64,000 nt of DNA from contig NZ_JBNRLS010000002.1 of NCBI RefSeq assembly GCF_050379415.1, forward strand, positions 868,001 to 932,000, given 5' to 3'. The stretch is from Marinobacter sp050379415 (GTDB lineage Bacteria > Pseudomonadota > Gammaproteobacteria > Pseudomonadales > Oleiphilaceae). Position 1 is the first letter of the stretch; each line of letters starts with the position of its first letter. The notes beneath the pieces were generated by a model. The model did no database searches. It had not been told where the DNA came from and saw only the letters and a program-made list of their open reading frames with translations. A program made the position numbers and the translations under genes. Shown one piece after another: positions 53,489 to 61,536 of this stretch.

Positions 53489-53632
53489 GGGGTCTGAAGA
53501 AAACCTTCTTCTGACCCCAATTCCAGTCCGCGGCACAGGGGTCTGATGAAAACCTTCATCTGACCCCTTTTTCAGGCCGATCTCACAGCCACAGTCCAAG
53601 ACGGGGTCAGAAGAAAGCGTTCTTCAGACCCC
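53489..53632. repeat. REP cluster of three hairpins upstream of the RAYT gene
   Basis: Hairpins at 53489-53518 (T-T), 53538-53567 (T-T) and 53603-53632 (A-A), linkers 19 and 35 nt. They lie 98 bases before the transposase gene. Together with the cluster at 54405 they bracket it. Confidence 0.92.
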
Positions 53633-53729
53633 AAATTCCCAACCCCGTGACCCAGTTCACGGCCCACTCCCCCATAACCCCCTAAAGTCCCGCCCCAAAG
53701 CAACCCAGCAGTCACAAGGATGTGATGAA

Positions 53730-54377
53730 ATGCCCCGCACCCAACGCTTCTGCCCCGCCGGCATCCCGCAACACATCGTCCAACGCGGCAACAATCGCCA
53801 AGTCATCTTCCGAGGAAACAGCGACCAGGCTTTTTATACAAACCTCATGAAAAACTACGCCGATGAACACGGTGTATTACTGCATGCCTGGGTGCTTATG
53901 GACAACCACGTCCACTTTCTGGCCACACCAGAAACGGATAAAAGCATTTCATTATTCATGCAGGCCATTGGCCGGCGATATGTCCGCTATTTCAACAGAC
54001 GATATGACCGCACGGGCAGCTTATGGGAAGGCAGATTCCGTTCCTGCCTGGTGGATTCAGAGAACTACTTGCTCACCTGCCAACGATATATCGAGATGAA
54101 CCCGGTCAATGCGGGAATGGTAAATAACCCCGAGGATCACTGGTGGTCCAGCTATCAATGCCATGGGTTGGGTAAAACCAGCGAACTGCATCAGCCGCAT
54201 CCGCTATATCTTGAACTGGACAAAAACCCGAGAGAAAGACTCCGCCAATACCGGCAATTATTTGCCCGGCCGATGGCAGAGAACACCAAAGAGATAATGC
54301 GGAGAACGGTAAATAGCGGGAAGATTTTGGGATCGGAGGGGTTTAAGAAAGAGATTGCTATGAAATATGGGTTTTAA
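53730..54377 (+). CDS. REP-associated tyrosine transposase (RAYT, Y1/HUH family)
   Basis: RAYTs are single-copy domesticated relatives of IS200/IS605 transposases that bind and cut REP hairpins. The 215-residue protein has GIPQHIVQRGNNRQ at the start, the HUH motif NHVHF (His60, His62), and RYIEMNPVNAG with a candidate nucleophile Tyr120. ATGTGATGAA-type sequence precedes the start. REP hairpins flank it on both sides (53489-53632 and 54405-54552), the standard arrangement for a REP-RAYT unit. No inverted or direct repeats mark it as an ordinary insertion sequence. Confidence 0.92.
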   Translation: MPRTQRFCPAGIPQHIVQRGNNRQVIFRGNSDQAFYTNLMKNYADEHGVLLHAWVLMDNHVHFLATPETDKSISLFMQAIGRRYVRYFNRRYDRTGSLWEGRFRSCLVDSENYLLTCQRYIEMNPVNAGMVNNPEDHWWSSYQCHGLGKTSELHQPHPLYLELDKNPRERLRQYRQLFARPMAENTKEIMRRTVNSGKILGSEGFKKEIAMKYGF

Positions 54378-54404
54378 TTTGAATTGGGAGCTCTGTGTGA
54401 AGAC

Positions 54405-54552
54405 GGGGTCAGATGAAAGCCTTCATCTGACCCCATTTTCATCTCGACTCCAACTCAGGGGTCTGAAGAGTTTACTCTTCTGACCCCATCTTAATGTCAG
54501 ACTCCGAGATTTAATCTAACTCGGGGTCAGAAGAATAAATTCTTCTGACCCC
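54405..54552. repeat. REP cluster of three hairpins downstream of the RAYT gene
   Basis: Hairpins at 54405-54434 (perfect form), 54458-54487 (T-T, apical GAGTTTACTC) and 54523-54552 (perfect form, apical GAATAAATTC), linkers 23 and 35 nt. The apical changes are compensated on both strands. Confidence 0.9.
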
Positions 54553-54566
54553 AAGTTCAAATCAAA

Positions 54567-54935
54567 TCAATCCTGCTGCCAGCTCTGAACAGCTTCCTTA
54601 CCATACTTCTCCCGCCACTCATTCAGGGTTTTGTGGTTACCCCCACGGGTTTTAACCACTTCACCGGTATGCGGGTTCTTGTAGGTTTTCATCGGGCGCT
54701 TCGGGCGGCTGCCAGCGGCGGCTTCGGCTTTGGTGCCCGCGATGGAAGGATCAATGGCAGACAGAATCTGCAGTACATCCTTCGGAGACTTGTCATACTC
54801 CTTCATCAAATCGCGAACCTTGTTTTCAAAGTCCAGCTCCTTTTTCAGGGCCTGGTCTTTTTCGAGCTTTTCCAGCTCGGCCGCAAGCTTCTCCATAAGC
54901 TGTTTTTTCTGGTAGTAATCGTTAATCTTTGCCAT
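54567..54935 (-). CDS. MvaT/MvaU-type H-NS family nucleoid protein
   Basis: H-NS-like proteins silence horizontally acquired, AT-rich genes. The 122-residue protein has an N-terminal oligomerisation coiled coil (about 1-55, rich in Glu and Lys) and a C-terminal AT-hook-like DNA-binding domain with YKNPHTGEVVKTRGGNHKTL, very close to MvaT of Pseudomonas. The start at 54935 gives MAKINDYYQKK; the frame to 55028 has no ribosome site. It lies at the left edge of a polysaccharide gene block that may be one of its targets. Confidence 0.92.
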   Translation of the reverse strand: MAKINDYYQKKQLMEKLAAELEKLEKDQALKKELDFENKVRDLMKEYDKSPKDVLQILSAIDPSIAGTKAEAAAGSRPKRPMKTYKNPHTGEVVKTRGGNHKTLNEWREKYGKEAVQSWQQD

Positions 54936-55058
54936 GGAATCAAAAACCTTATTTGAAGAAGGGTTTTTAAAAAAGGGAATTGACCAGAAGTCGCCAACAA
55001 TAATAGACAAATAAATTTGTATTGGCAAAAAGATTTGTTTAAAAAACCGTAAAATAAA

Positions 55059-55080
55059 AAAGCCGCCAAATGGCGGCTTT
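55059..55080 (-). terminator. Terminator behind the nucleotide-sugar dehydrogenase gene
   Basis: AAAGCCGCCA / TGGCGGCTTT is followed on the minus strand by a long T run, 23 bases after the dehydrogenase stop. The stretch 54936-55058 is AT-rich and is probably the mvaT promoter region. Confidence 0.85.
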
Positions 55081-55103
55081 GCAGAATATACTTATGCTCA
55101 ACA

Positions 55104-56366
55104 TCAAAGCCGGAGATCGGCCTCCCCCATGGGAAGCACGCCTTTCAAATCGAAAAGTACACCATCACCCTTCATATATTGGCGAAGTTCAGAACTGGCC
55201 TTTTCTGCATATTCACGATGAGGCACCGCCAGAAATACGGCGTCGTATTCAGACTGCGCCGGCTTTTCAATTAAAGAAATGCCATATTCATGCCGAGCTT
55301 CTTCGTTATCTGCCCAACAGTCGGTGACATCTACCTTGCAACCAAAATCCTCCAGCTCGCGAATCACATCAATCACCCGTGTATTTCGCAAGTCCGGACA
55401 ATTCTCTTTAAAGGTCAGCCCCATCACCAATACTTTGGAGTCGGCAATCGTAAGGCCTTTCTTGATCATCGCCTTGACCAATTCGGCTGCCGCATACGGC
55501 CCCATATTATCGTTAACCCGACGGCCCGCCAGGATAATCTCCGGATGATAACCAATGGCCTGGGCCTTATGGGTCAAATAATACGGATCCACACCAATAC
55601 AATGACCGCCAACCAGTCCCGGTTTGAACGGCAGGAAGTTCCACTTGGTACCGGCCGCCGCCAGCACTTCATGGGTATCGATCTTCATCCGTGCAAAGAT
55701 CATGGAAAGCTCGTTCATCAGCGCAATATTCAGATCCCGCTGAGTATTCTCGATCACCTTCGCCGCTTCCGCCACCTTGATGGAGCTGGCCTTGTGGGTC
55801 CCGGCGGTGATTACATCCGCATACAGAGCATCCACCTCATCGGCAATTTCCGGTGTGGAACCGGAAGTCACCTTCATGATGGAAGTAACCCGGTGCTCCT
55901 TGTCACCCGGATTGATGCGCTCCGGACTGTAGCCGGCGAAGAAATCCTGATTGAACCTGAGCCCGGAAACCTTCTCCAGCACCGGTACACAGACCTCTTC
56001 GGTCGCCCCCGGGAACACCGTGGATTCATAGATCACGATGTCGCCACGCTTGAGCACCTTGCCCACACTCTCGCTGGACTTGATCAAAGGCGTCAGATCC
56101 GGCGACTTGTACTCATCAATGGGCGTCGGCACCGTCACGATAAAAATCTGGCAATCGGCAATGTCATCCAGCTGATCGGTAAAGGACAGCCCCTTGGCCG
56201 CCGCCAGCTCCTCCCGGGACACCTCCCGGGTGAAATCCACGCCATCCTTCAGCTCGGCAATGCGCTTGGGATTTATATCGAACCCAATGACTTTTCGCTT
56301 CTCGCCGAATGCAGCCGCCAGCGGCAAGCCCACGTAGCCCAGGCCGATTACCGCGATTTTTTTCAT
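55104..56366 (-). CDS. Nucleotide-sugar dehydrogenase (TviB/WbpA-like)
   Basis: This enzyme oxidises the C6 hydroxyl of a UDP- or GDP-sugar with NAD to give a uronic acid for polysaccharide. The 420-residue protein starts MKKIAVIGLGYVGLPLA (NAD-binding), contains TVPTPIDEYKSPDL, and carries the catalytic Cys in GGHCIGVDPYYLT with the Lys in TLKFE-type region (GLTFKENCPDLRNTR). It is closest to the Vi-antigen type TviB, which makes UDP-N-acetylgalactosaminuronate or N-acetylglucosaminuronate. AGGAGG lies seven bases before the ATG. It opens the sugar block that includes manC. Confidence 0.92.
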   Translation of the reverse strand: MKKIAVIGLGYVGLPLAAAFGEKRKVIGFDINPKRIAELKDGVDFTREVSREELAAAKGLSFTDQLDDIADCQIFIVTVPTPIDEYKSPDLTPLIKSSESVGKVLKRGDIVIYESTVFPGATEEVCVPVLEKVSGLRFNQDFFAGYSPERINPGDKEHRVTSIMKVTSGSTPEIADEVDALYADVITAGTHKASSIKVAEAAKVIENTQRDLNIALMNELSMIFARMKIDTHEVLAAAGTKWNFLPFKPGLVGGHCIGVDPYYLTHKAQAIGYHPEIILAGRRVNDNMGPYAAAELVKAMIKKGLTIADSKVLVMGLTFKENCPDLRNTRVIDVIRELEDFGCKVDVTDCWADNEEARHEYGISLIEKPAQSEYDAVFLAVPHREYAEKASSELRQYMKGDGVLFDLKGVLPMGEADLRL

Positions 56367-56387
56367 TATTCCTCCTGATAATGCACT

Positions 56388-56531
56388 GGGGTCTGATGAA
56401 CTTCGTTCATCTGACCCCAACTTAGAATTAAACTCGGGGTCAGAAGAAAGTTTTCTTCAGACCCCAGGCGCACACCTGAGCCCAACTTAAAATCAAACCT
56501 CGGGGTCAGAAGAAAGCGTTCTTCAGACCCC
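56388..56531. repeat. REP cluster of three hairpins
   Basis: Hairpins at 56388-56418 (T-T, 31 nt, apical GAACTTCGTTC), 56436-56465 (A-A) and 56502-56531 (A-A), linkers 17 and 36 nt, between the dehydrogenase and the beta-CASP hydrolase gene. Confidence 0.92.
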
Positions 56532-56545
56532 TGGGGTGACGCCCC

Positions 56546-58048
56546 CTACTCGGGAATCAAAACCCGAGAAGAAACCCTCGCCTCAAGCAATTCCTTAAAC
56601 GCCACCTTAGCCCCAGAATCCCCATGCACAACCCGAATCTCCCTCGGCGCCACAGGAATCCCCTCAACAAACCTCAGCAAATCACCCTGCCCCGCATGGG
56701 CTGAATAGCCACCCACCTGATGAACCCGGGCACGAATATCATACCGCTCACCATCCAGCTCAACCCAACCACCTTGCGGGCCGAACGTAAGAATATCACG
56801 CCCGGGCGTGCCAGCGGCCTGGTAACCCACAAAGAGGACATCATTGCGCTTGTCGCCAAGCATTGCCTTCAGATAATTCACCACCCGACCGCCGGCACAC
56901 ATGCCGGAGCCGGCCAGCACGACGCAAGGCCGATGAGACTTGGCGAGATAGTCAACAGCGTTCAGGTGATCTTCGTGGGAATCGATCACCGTGAGCTGAT
57001 CGAAGGAGAGCGGATGCCGGCCGGAACGCACCAGCTCCTGGGCCTCGGCGTCCCAGAAGGGCTTCAGGTCCCGATAGATCTGGGTGAAGTTGGCTGCGAG
57101 GGGTGAATCAACAACAATTTCCAGGTGCTCCCAGTCAAACCCGGGGTCTGATGAAAAACGCTCGCGTTTTCCATCTGACCCCATCTTCACCTCACCCGAA
57201 GCCTCCGCAATAATCCCCTCAATCTCATACAACAACTCCTGCGTCCGCCCAATACTGAACGCCGGAATCAAAACCGTCCCACCATCAGCCAGTGCATTCT
57301 CAAACACTGCCTTCAAGCGATCCCGCCGAGTCTCCCGATCCTCATGGTCACGATCCCCATACGTACTCTCGATAACCAAACGATCCGCCCGCTCCGGCGA
57401 TCTCGGCTCCGGCAACAAGGGCGAATGCGGTGCACCGAGATCGCCGGAAAACACAATCCGCTCCTCAACATCTCCTATCCGCGCATCACATTCCACATAC
57501 GCCGAGCCCAGAATATGCCCGGCCCGTTGAAGCCGCACTGAGAGCGAACACCCACCCTCCTCAAACACCAAATGCCACTGCCCATAAGGCACCGGTACCA
57601 TACGCTCCCGAATCAGACCCAGCACCCGCTCAATCAGATGTCGATCCCGGGTAAAACCAATCTTGAGGGCATCTTCCAGGATCTCGGGCAACATGACTGC
57701 GGAAGGCTCGGAGCAGATAATCGGCCCCTCAAACCCGGCTGCCAGCAAATAGGGAATCCGGCCCACATGGTCAATGTGCACGTGAGTTACAACGAGTGCG
57801 CGGATGTGGTCGATGGGGAAATCAATCGTGAGGTCGGCAGCGGAGGCCTCTCGGCCCTCGTCCTGGCCCTGGAACAGGCCGCAGTCGACGAGGATGCCTT
57901 GGTGGGGGCACTTAGGCGGTGGGATGGTATCCAAGTCGGGGTCAGATGAAAAACGCGGGCGTTTTTCATCTGACCCCATGTTCAAACTCAGTTCATGACA
58001 AGAGCCCGTCACACCAGACGTGGCTCCATGATGTTTAATCTCAATCAT
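56546..58048 (-). CDS. Beta-CASP metallo-hydrolase (RNase-like) with two in-frame REP insertions
   Basis: The 500-residue protein has a metallo-beta-lactamase core (HVHIDHVGR zinc motif near 88, FSGDLG near 200), the beta-CASP part (GSGMCAGGRVVNYLKAML) and a C-terminal RMMBL segment with GGYSAHAGQ. Such proteins are RNA-processing exonucleases or endonucleases. Two REP hairpins of the 40-nt form are inside the gene and keep the frame. They add the peptides MGSDEKRPRFSSDP (residues 24-37) and MGSDGKRERFSSDP (about 289-302). Both lie in loops between conserved blocks. AAGGA is nine bases before the chosen ATG at 58048; one codon set further left (58057) is also possible. Confidence 0.9.
   Translation of the reverse strand: MIEIKHHGATSGVTGSCHELSLNMGSDEKRPRFSSDPDLDTIPPPKCPHQGILVDCGLFQGQDEGREASAADLTIDFPIDHIRALVVTHVHIDHVGRIPYLLAAGFEGPIICSEPSAVMLPEILEDALKIGFTRDRHLIERVLGLIRERMVPVPYGQWHLVFEEGGCSLSVRLQRAGHILGSAYVECDARIGDVEERIVFSGDLGAPHSPLLPEPRSPERADRLVIESTYGDRDHEDRETRRDRLKAVFENALADGGTVLIPAFSIGRTQELLYEIEGIIAEASGEVKMGSDGKRERFSSDPGFDWEHLEIVVDSPLAANFTQIYRDLKPFWDAEAQELVRSGRHPLSFDQLTVIDSHEDHLNAVDYLAKSHRPCVVLAGSGMCAGGRVVNYLKAMLGDKRNDVLFVGYQAAGTPGRDILTFGPQGGWVELDGERYDIRARVHQVGGYSAHAGQGDLLRFVEGIPVAPREIRVVHGDSGAKVAFKELLEARVSSRVLIPE
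57143..57182. repeat. REP hairpin inside the beta-CASP gene, second copy (40-nt form)
   Basis: GGGGTCTGATGAAAAACGC and its complement form a 40-nt hairpin with the long apical stem, lying within codons of the hydrolase gene in the stretch before VDSPLAANF. It is in T-T orientation on the plus strand. It is read in frame as GSDGKRERFSSDP. Confidence 0.9.
57938..57977. repeat. REP hairpin inside the beta-CASP gene, first copy (40-nt form)
   Basis: A 40-nt palindrome with arms GGGGTCAGATGAAAAACGC and complement, near the 5' end of the hydrolase gene. It is read in frame as GSDEKRPRFSSDP. Together with the copy at 57143 it shows the same long stem type, rare among the other hairpins (39 nt at 23352). 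Confidence 0.9.
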
Positions 58049-58073
58049 TTCCAACATTCCTTGTCGTTAACCA

Positions 58074-58103
58074 GGGGGCAGAAGAAAGCTTTCTTCTGAC
58101 CCC
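58074..58103. repeat. REP hairpin, GGGGG variant
   Basis: A 30-nt hairpin (GGGGGCAGAAGAAAGC and complement) lies just upstream of the hydrolase gene start and next to the permease remnant. A degenerate relative at 59709 stands in the same place beside the intact permease gene. Confidence 0.85.
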
Positions 58104-58120
58104 TAACTTTGTTCATCGCT

Positions 58121-58225
58121 CTAAAAGGGCCAGAACACCTGAATCAGCGTCACTGCAATCACCCCAACCAGCAGGCTCAGCGGCACACCGCTCCGCAAGT
58201 AATCCGTAAATCGACACCACCCAGG
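58121..58225 (-). pseudogene. Remnant of the SLC13-type permease 3' end
   Basis: These 105 bases match the last ~33 codons and stop of the permease gene at 59755-61524. The translated end reads RFTDYLRSGVPLSLLVGVIA...VFWPF, as in the intact protein, with about 85% base identity by eye. The rest of the gene is absent. It lies between the hydrolase and manC genes, so manC sits between two copies of the permease 3' end. Confidence 0.85.
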
Positions 58226-58272
58226 AGCAAATCACCGCGCGGTCGAATGAATCAATTCATCGGCCCATTCAT

Positions 58273-59682
58273 TTACTCTCGTCCGTAACGATCCTCGAAC
58301 CGGACAATATCATCTTCTCCCAAATAGGAACCCGACTGCACTTCGATTAATTCCAGGTTGATCACGCCAGGGTTCTCCAGAGTATGCAGCTGGCCAATAG
58401 GAATATAAGTGGACTGATTTTCAGTCACCAGGTAGGAATCCTCGCCATTGGTCACTTTTGCAGTACCACTCACCACAATCCAGTGCTCGGCACGGTGGTG
58501 ATGCATCTGCAACGACAACTTCTGCCCCGGTTTCACGGTAATTCGTTTGACCTGGTAACGGTGACCATTGTCAATCGAATCGTAAATCCCCCAAGGACGA
58601 TAAACCTCCCGGTGATTGATGTGCTCGTGGCGGGAATCACTTTTCAGTCGCTCCACCACTTTCTTCACATCTTGAACCTTCTCTTTGTGCGCCACCAACA
58701 CTGCGTCTTTGGTCTCTACTACCACCAGGTCTTTTACCCCTAGAGTGGCTACTAGCCGGTGATCGGCGCGTACCAGCGTATCCTCAGTCTCCACCGTTAT
58801 CACGTCACCGGACAGAGCATTGCGCTTCGCATCCCGATCACTTACTGACCATAAAGAAGACCAGGAGCCGATATCACTCCAACCCGCATCCAGAGGCACA
58901 ACCGCAGCGTCTTTTGTTTTCTCCATGACGGCGTAGTCAACCGAATCCTCGGGGCAAACCCCAAAGGCACCAGCATCAACCCGCACAAAGTCCATATCCT
59001 GTGTCCTGGAAGACATGGCTGAATGACAGGCATTGAGAATATCCGGCTGAAACTTTTTCAACTCCTCGAGATAACGGCTGGCACGAAACATAAACATGCC
59101 ACTGTTCCAGAAATACTCATCGGAATCCACATACTCTGTAGCCGTCTTCAGATCCGGCTTTTCAACGAACCGGGATACCGCAAACGCACCCTCACCGACT
59201 TCGACGCCTCTCTGGATGTAACCATATCCGGTCTCGGGACAAGTCGGAACAATTCCAAAGGTAATCAGCTTGCCCTTCTTCGCCAGCGGTAGTGCTACCG
59301 CCACCTGCTGTTGAAAGGCATCGATATCGGCAATAAGGTGATCCGCCGCCAGCACCAAGAGAACTGGATCATCACCTCCTGCAGTCGCCTCCAACGCAGC
59401 CAGCGCAATGGCCGGTGCGGTATTACGCCCCATAGGCTCCAGAATGATCCGGGACTGAGTGCACTCCGCCTGGCGCATTTGCTCGGCAGCCAGAAATCGA
59501 TGCTCATCATTGCAGATGATTGTGGGGTCAGAGGCCTTTATGCCCTCCAACCGCCCCAATGTGGCCTGAAGCATCGTCCGGTCCCGTTCGACGAGGTTTA
59601 AAAATTGCTTGGGGTTCAACTGCCTGGAAAGTGGCCATAACCGCGAGCCGGTTCCGCCGGCGAGAATAACTGGATGTAACAT
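58273..59682 (-). CDS. manC: Mannose-1-phosphate guanylyltransferase, bifunctional ManC/AlgA type
   Basis: ManC makes GDP-mannose from mannose-1-phosphate and GTP; the bifunctional type also carries phosphomannose isomerase activity. The 469-residue protein has the nucleotidyltransferase signature GGTGSRLWPLSR (about 8-19) and FVEKPD (about 180), then a C-terminal cupin isomerase domain (about 345-469) with YRPWGIYDSID and HHHRAEHWIVVSG. AGG lies nine bases before the ATG at 59682. It supports the polysaccharide block. It is bracketed by the direct repeats described in the findings. Confidence 0.95.
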   Translation of the reverse strand: MLHPVILAGGTGSRLWPLSRQLNPKQFLNLVERDRTMLQATLGRLEGIKASDPTIICNDEHRFLAAEQMRQAECTQSRIILEPMGRNTAPAIALAALEATAGGDDPVLLVLAADHLIADIDAFQQQVAVALPLAKKGKLITFGIVPTCPETGYGYIQRGVEVGEGAFAVSRFVEKPDLKTATEYVDSDEYFWNSGMFMFRASRYLEELKKFQPDILNACHSAMSSRTQDMDFVRVDAGAFGVCPEDSVDYAVMEKTKDAAVVPLDAGWSDIGSWSSLWSVSDRDAKRNALSGDVITVETEDTLVRADHRLVATLGVKDLVVVETKDAVLVAHKEKVQDVKKVVERLKSDSRHEHINHREVYRPWGIYDSIDNGHRYQVKRITVKPGQKLSLQMHHHRAEHWIVVSGTAKVTNGEDSYLVTENQSTYIPIGQLHTLENPGVINLELIEVQSGSYLGEDDIVRFEDRYGRE

Positions 59683-59708
59683 AGGCAAACCTTTAATCGA
59701 TCAATGAA

Positions 59709-59738
59709 GGGTAAGAAGAACGCTTTCTTCTGCCCCCC
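59709..59738. repeat. Degenerate REP hairpin
   Basis: GGGTAAGAAGAACGC...TTCTTCTGCCCCCC keeps the hairpin form but has lost GGGGTC. It lies beside the intact permease 3' end, as the hairpin at 58074 lies beside the remnant. Confidence 0.65.
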
Positions 59739-59754
59739 AAACTTCTCTTCACAC

Positions 59755-61524
59755 TCAAAACGGCCAAAACACCGGAATCAGCGTCACGGCAATCCCCCCA
59801 ACCAACAGGCTCAGAGGCACACCGATCCGCATATAGTCCGTAAACCGATACCGCCCCGGACCATAAACCATCAAATTGGTCTGATACCCCAGCGGAGTAA
59901 TGAAACTGGCCGAAGCTGCAAACATCACCGCCACCGCAAAAGGCAGAAAGCTGACCCCCAAATGCTCCGAAAGCGCTAATGCGATCGGAAACATCAGCAC
60001 CGCAGCAGCGTTGTTGGTTATCACTTCAGTAAAGAAGGCGGTCAGCACATAAATCATAACCAGTGCCAACCAGGGCGAAAATCCCTCACCATTTCCAAGC
60101 AAGGTACCGACAATCGTAGCCGCCGCTCCGGTTTCCGACATCGCGTTACCAAGGGCAAAGGAAGCTGCAATCACCACCAGCACAGGCAAATCCACACTTC
60201 GCCGTGCGTGACTTGCCGTGATACAGCGCGAAACAATCATCGCACCAGCCGCCATGAAAGCAGCCTCCATAATACTCAGCAACCCACTGGCACTGGCCAG
60301 CACCATTGCCAGCAGAATCCCCAAAGCAAGCGGCGCCTTGCGAAAATCCGGAGGCGTGGAGTCGTTCAAGGCACTCACCAGCAGAAAATCCCGCCGGAAC
60401 TTATACTGCTCGGCAAACTCATGGCTGGCTTCAAGCAGGAGCGTATCGCCCATCTTGAATTCGATATCCCCCAGCTTGCCTTGCACACGTCGTCCCTCCC
60501 GGGACACCGACAGAATGACTGCATTAAATCGACTGCGGAAACGGCTGTCCCGCACCGTTTTGTTCAGCCCCGGGAACTCGGGTCCAAGCACCACCTCCAC
60601 CAGACAACGCTGGTGATTGGCGATATCCAGCTTGTGCACATTGCCACTGGCCGGGTTTAAACCATGGATGCGCCGAAGCTCACTGGCACATTCCGGTGCA
60701 CCGACGAAATACAACTTGTCACCCGCCTGCAGGGTACGGTCAGGCTCGACCGCCGTAATCAAACGCCCCTGCCGATCAATTTCGGTCAGGTAACCATACG
60801 TCAACGCACGAAGACCGGCCTCGGCAATCGTTTTCCCCACCAGCGGCCCCCGGCTTGCCACTTCGACTTCAACCCCATACTCCCGGACGGCCTCGAGTTC
60901 CTCGTCCAGGCCACCACGGTCAGGCAACAGGCGAGAGCCAAACAACACTAGGAAACCGCCACCAATCACAAGTAGGGGCACGCCCACCCAGGCCAGCTCA
61001 AAAAGGCCCAGATTGATCCCCAGCCGACTCTGCAACATCCCATCTACAACCAGGTTGGTACTGGTGCCAATGAGAGTGCAGGTCCCACCCAGGATTGCAG
61101 CGTAACTGAGAGGAAGAAGAAGCTTCGAGGCAGGTATCTGAAGCCGCTGGGCCCAATCCTGAATGGCCGGAATAAACATTGCCACCACAGCGGTGTTATT
61201 CATGAACGCGCTCAGGATACCGGTAGGAGCCACCATTCGCAGTTGTGCGCCACTAGTGGACTTGGGATGGCCCAGCAACTTCCGCGCAATCCACTGAACC
61301 GCACCGGTTTCTTTCAAACCAGAGGCAACTATATATAGGGTGGCAATAGTGATGACGCCGGGGTTAGCAAAGCCGGCCAAGGCAGAAGCTGGCGTCAGCA
61401 CACCAAAGATTACCAACAGAGCCAACGCTGCCATCAGCGTCAAATCCGCCGATACCCGGGTAAAGACTAACGTACCCAGTACAGCTCCCAGAACCGCTAG
61501 GGTAAAAATCGCCTCCCATTCCAT
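59755..61524 (-). CDS. SLC13/DASS-type permease with RCK_C regulatory domains
   Basis: The 589-residue membrane protein has two hydrophobic halves with the transport signatures FMNNTAVVAMFIPA (about 105) and TNNAAAVLMFPIA (about 510), and between them (about 205-375) a soluble region with two RCK_C/TrkA-C domains (YGVEVEVASRGPLVGKTIAEAG and the like). Such permeases move sulfate, phosphate or dicarboxylates with sodium. It lies 12 bases after cysC on the same strand, which points to sulfate. Its 3' end has a diverged partial copy at 58121. Confidence 0.88.
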   Translation of the reverse strand: MEWEAIFTLAVLGAVLGTLVFTRVSADLTLMAALALLVIFGVLTPASALAGFANPGVITIATLYIVASGLKETGAVQWIARKLLGHPKSTSGAQLRMVAPTGILSAFMNNTAVVAMFIPAIQDWAQRLQIPASKLLLPLSYAAILGGTCTLIGTSTNLVVDGMLQSRLGINLGLFELAWVGVPLLVIGGGFLVLFGSRLLPDRGGLDEELEAVREYGVEVEVASRGPLVGKTIAEAGLRALTYGYLTEIDRQGRLITAVEPDRTLQAGDKLYFVGAPECASELRRIHGLNPASGNVHKLDIANHQRCLVEVVLGPEFPGLNKTVRDSRFRSRFNAVILSVSREGRRVQGKLGDIEFKMGDTLLLEASHEFAEQYKFRRDFLLVSALNDSTPPDFRKAPLALGILLAMVLASASGLLSIMEAAFMAAGAMIVSRCITASHARRSVDLPVLVVIAASFALGNAMSETGAAATIVGTLLGNGEGFSPWLALVMIYVLTAFFTEVITNNAAAVLMFPIALALSEHLGVSFLPFAVAVMFAASASFITPLGYQTNLMVYGPGRYRFTDYMRIGVPLSLLVGGIAVTLIPVFWPF

Positions 61525-61536
61525 CGGGAGCCTCCC

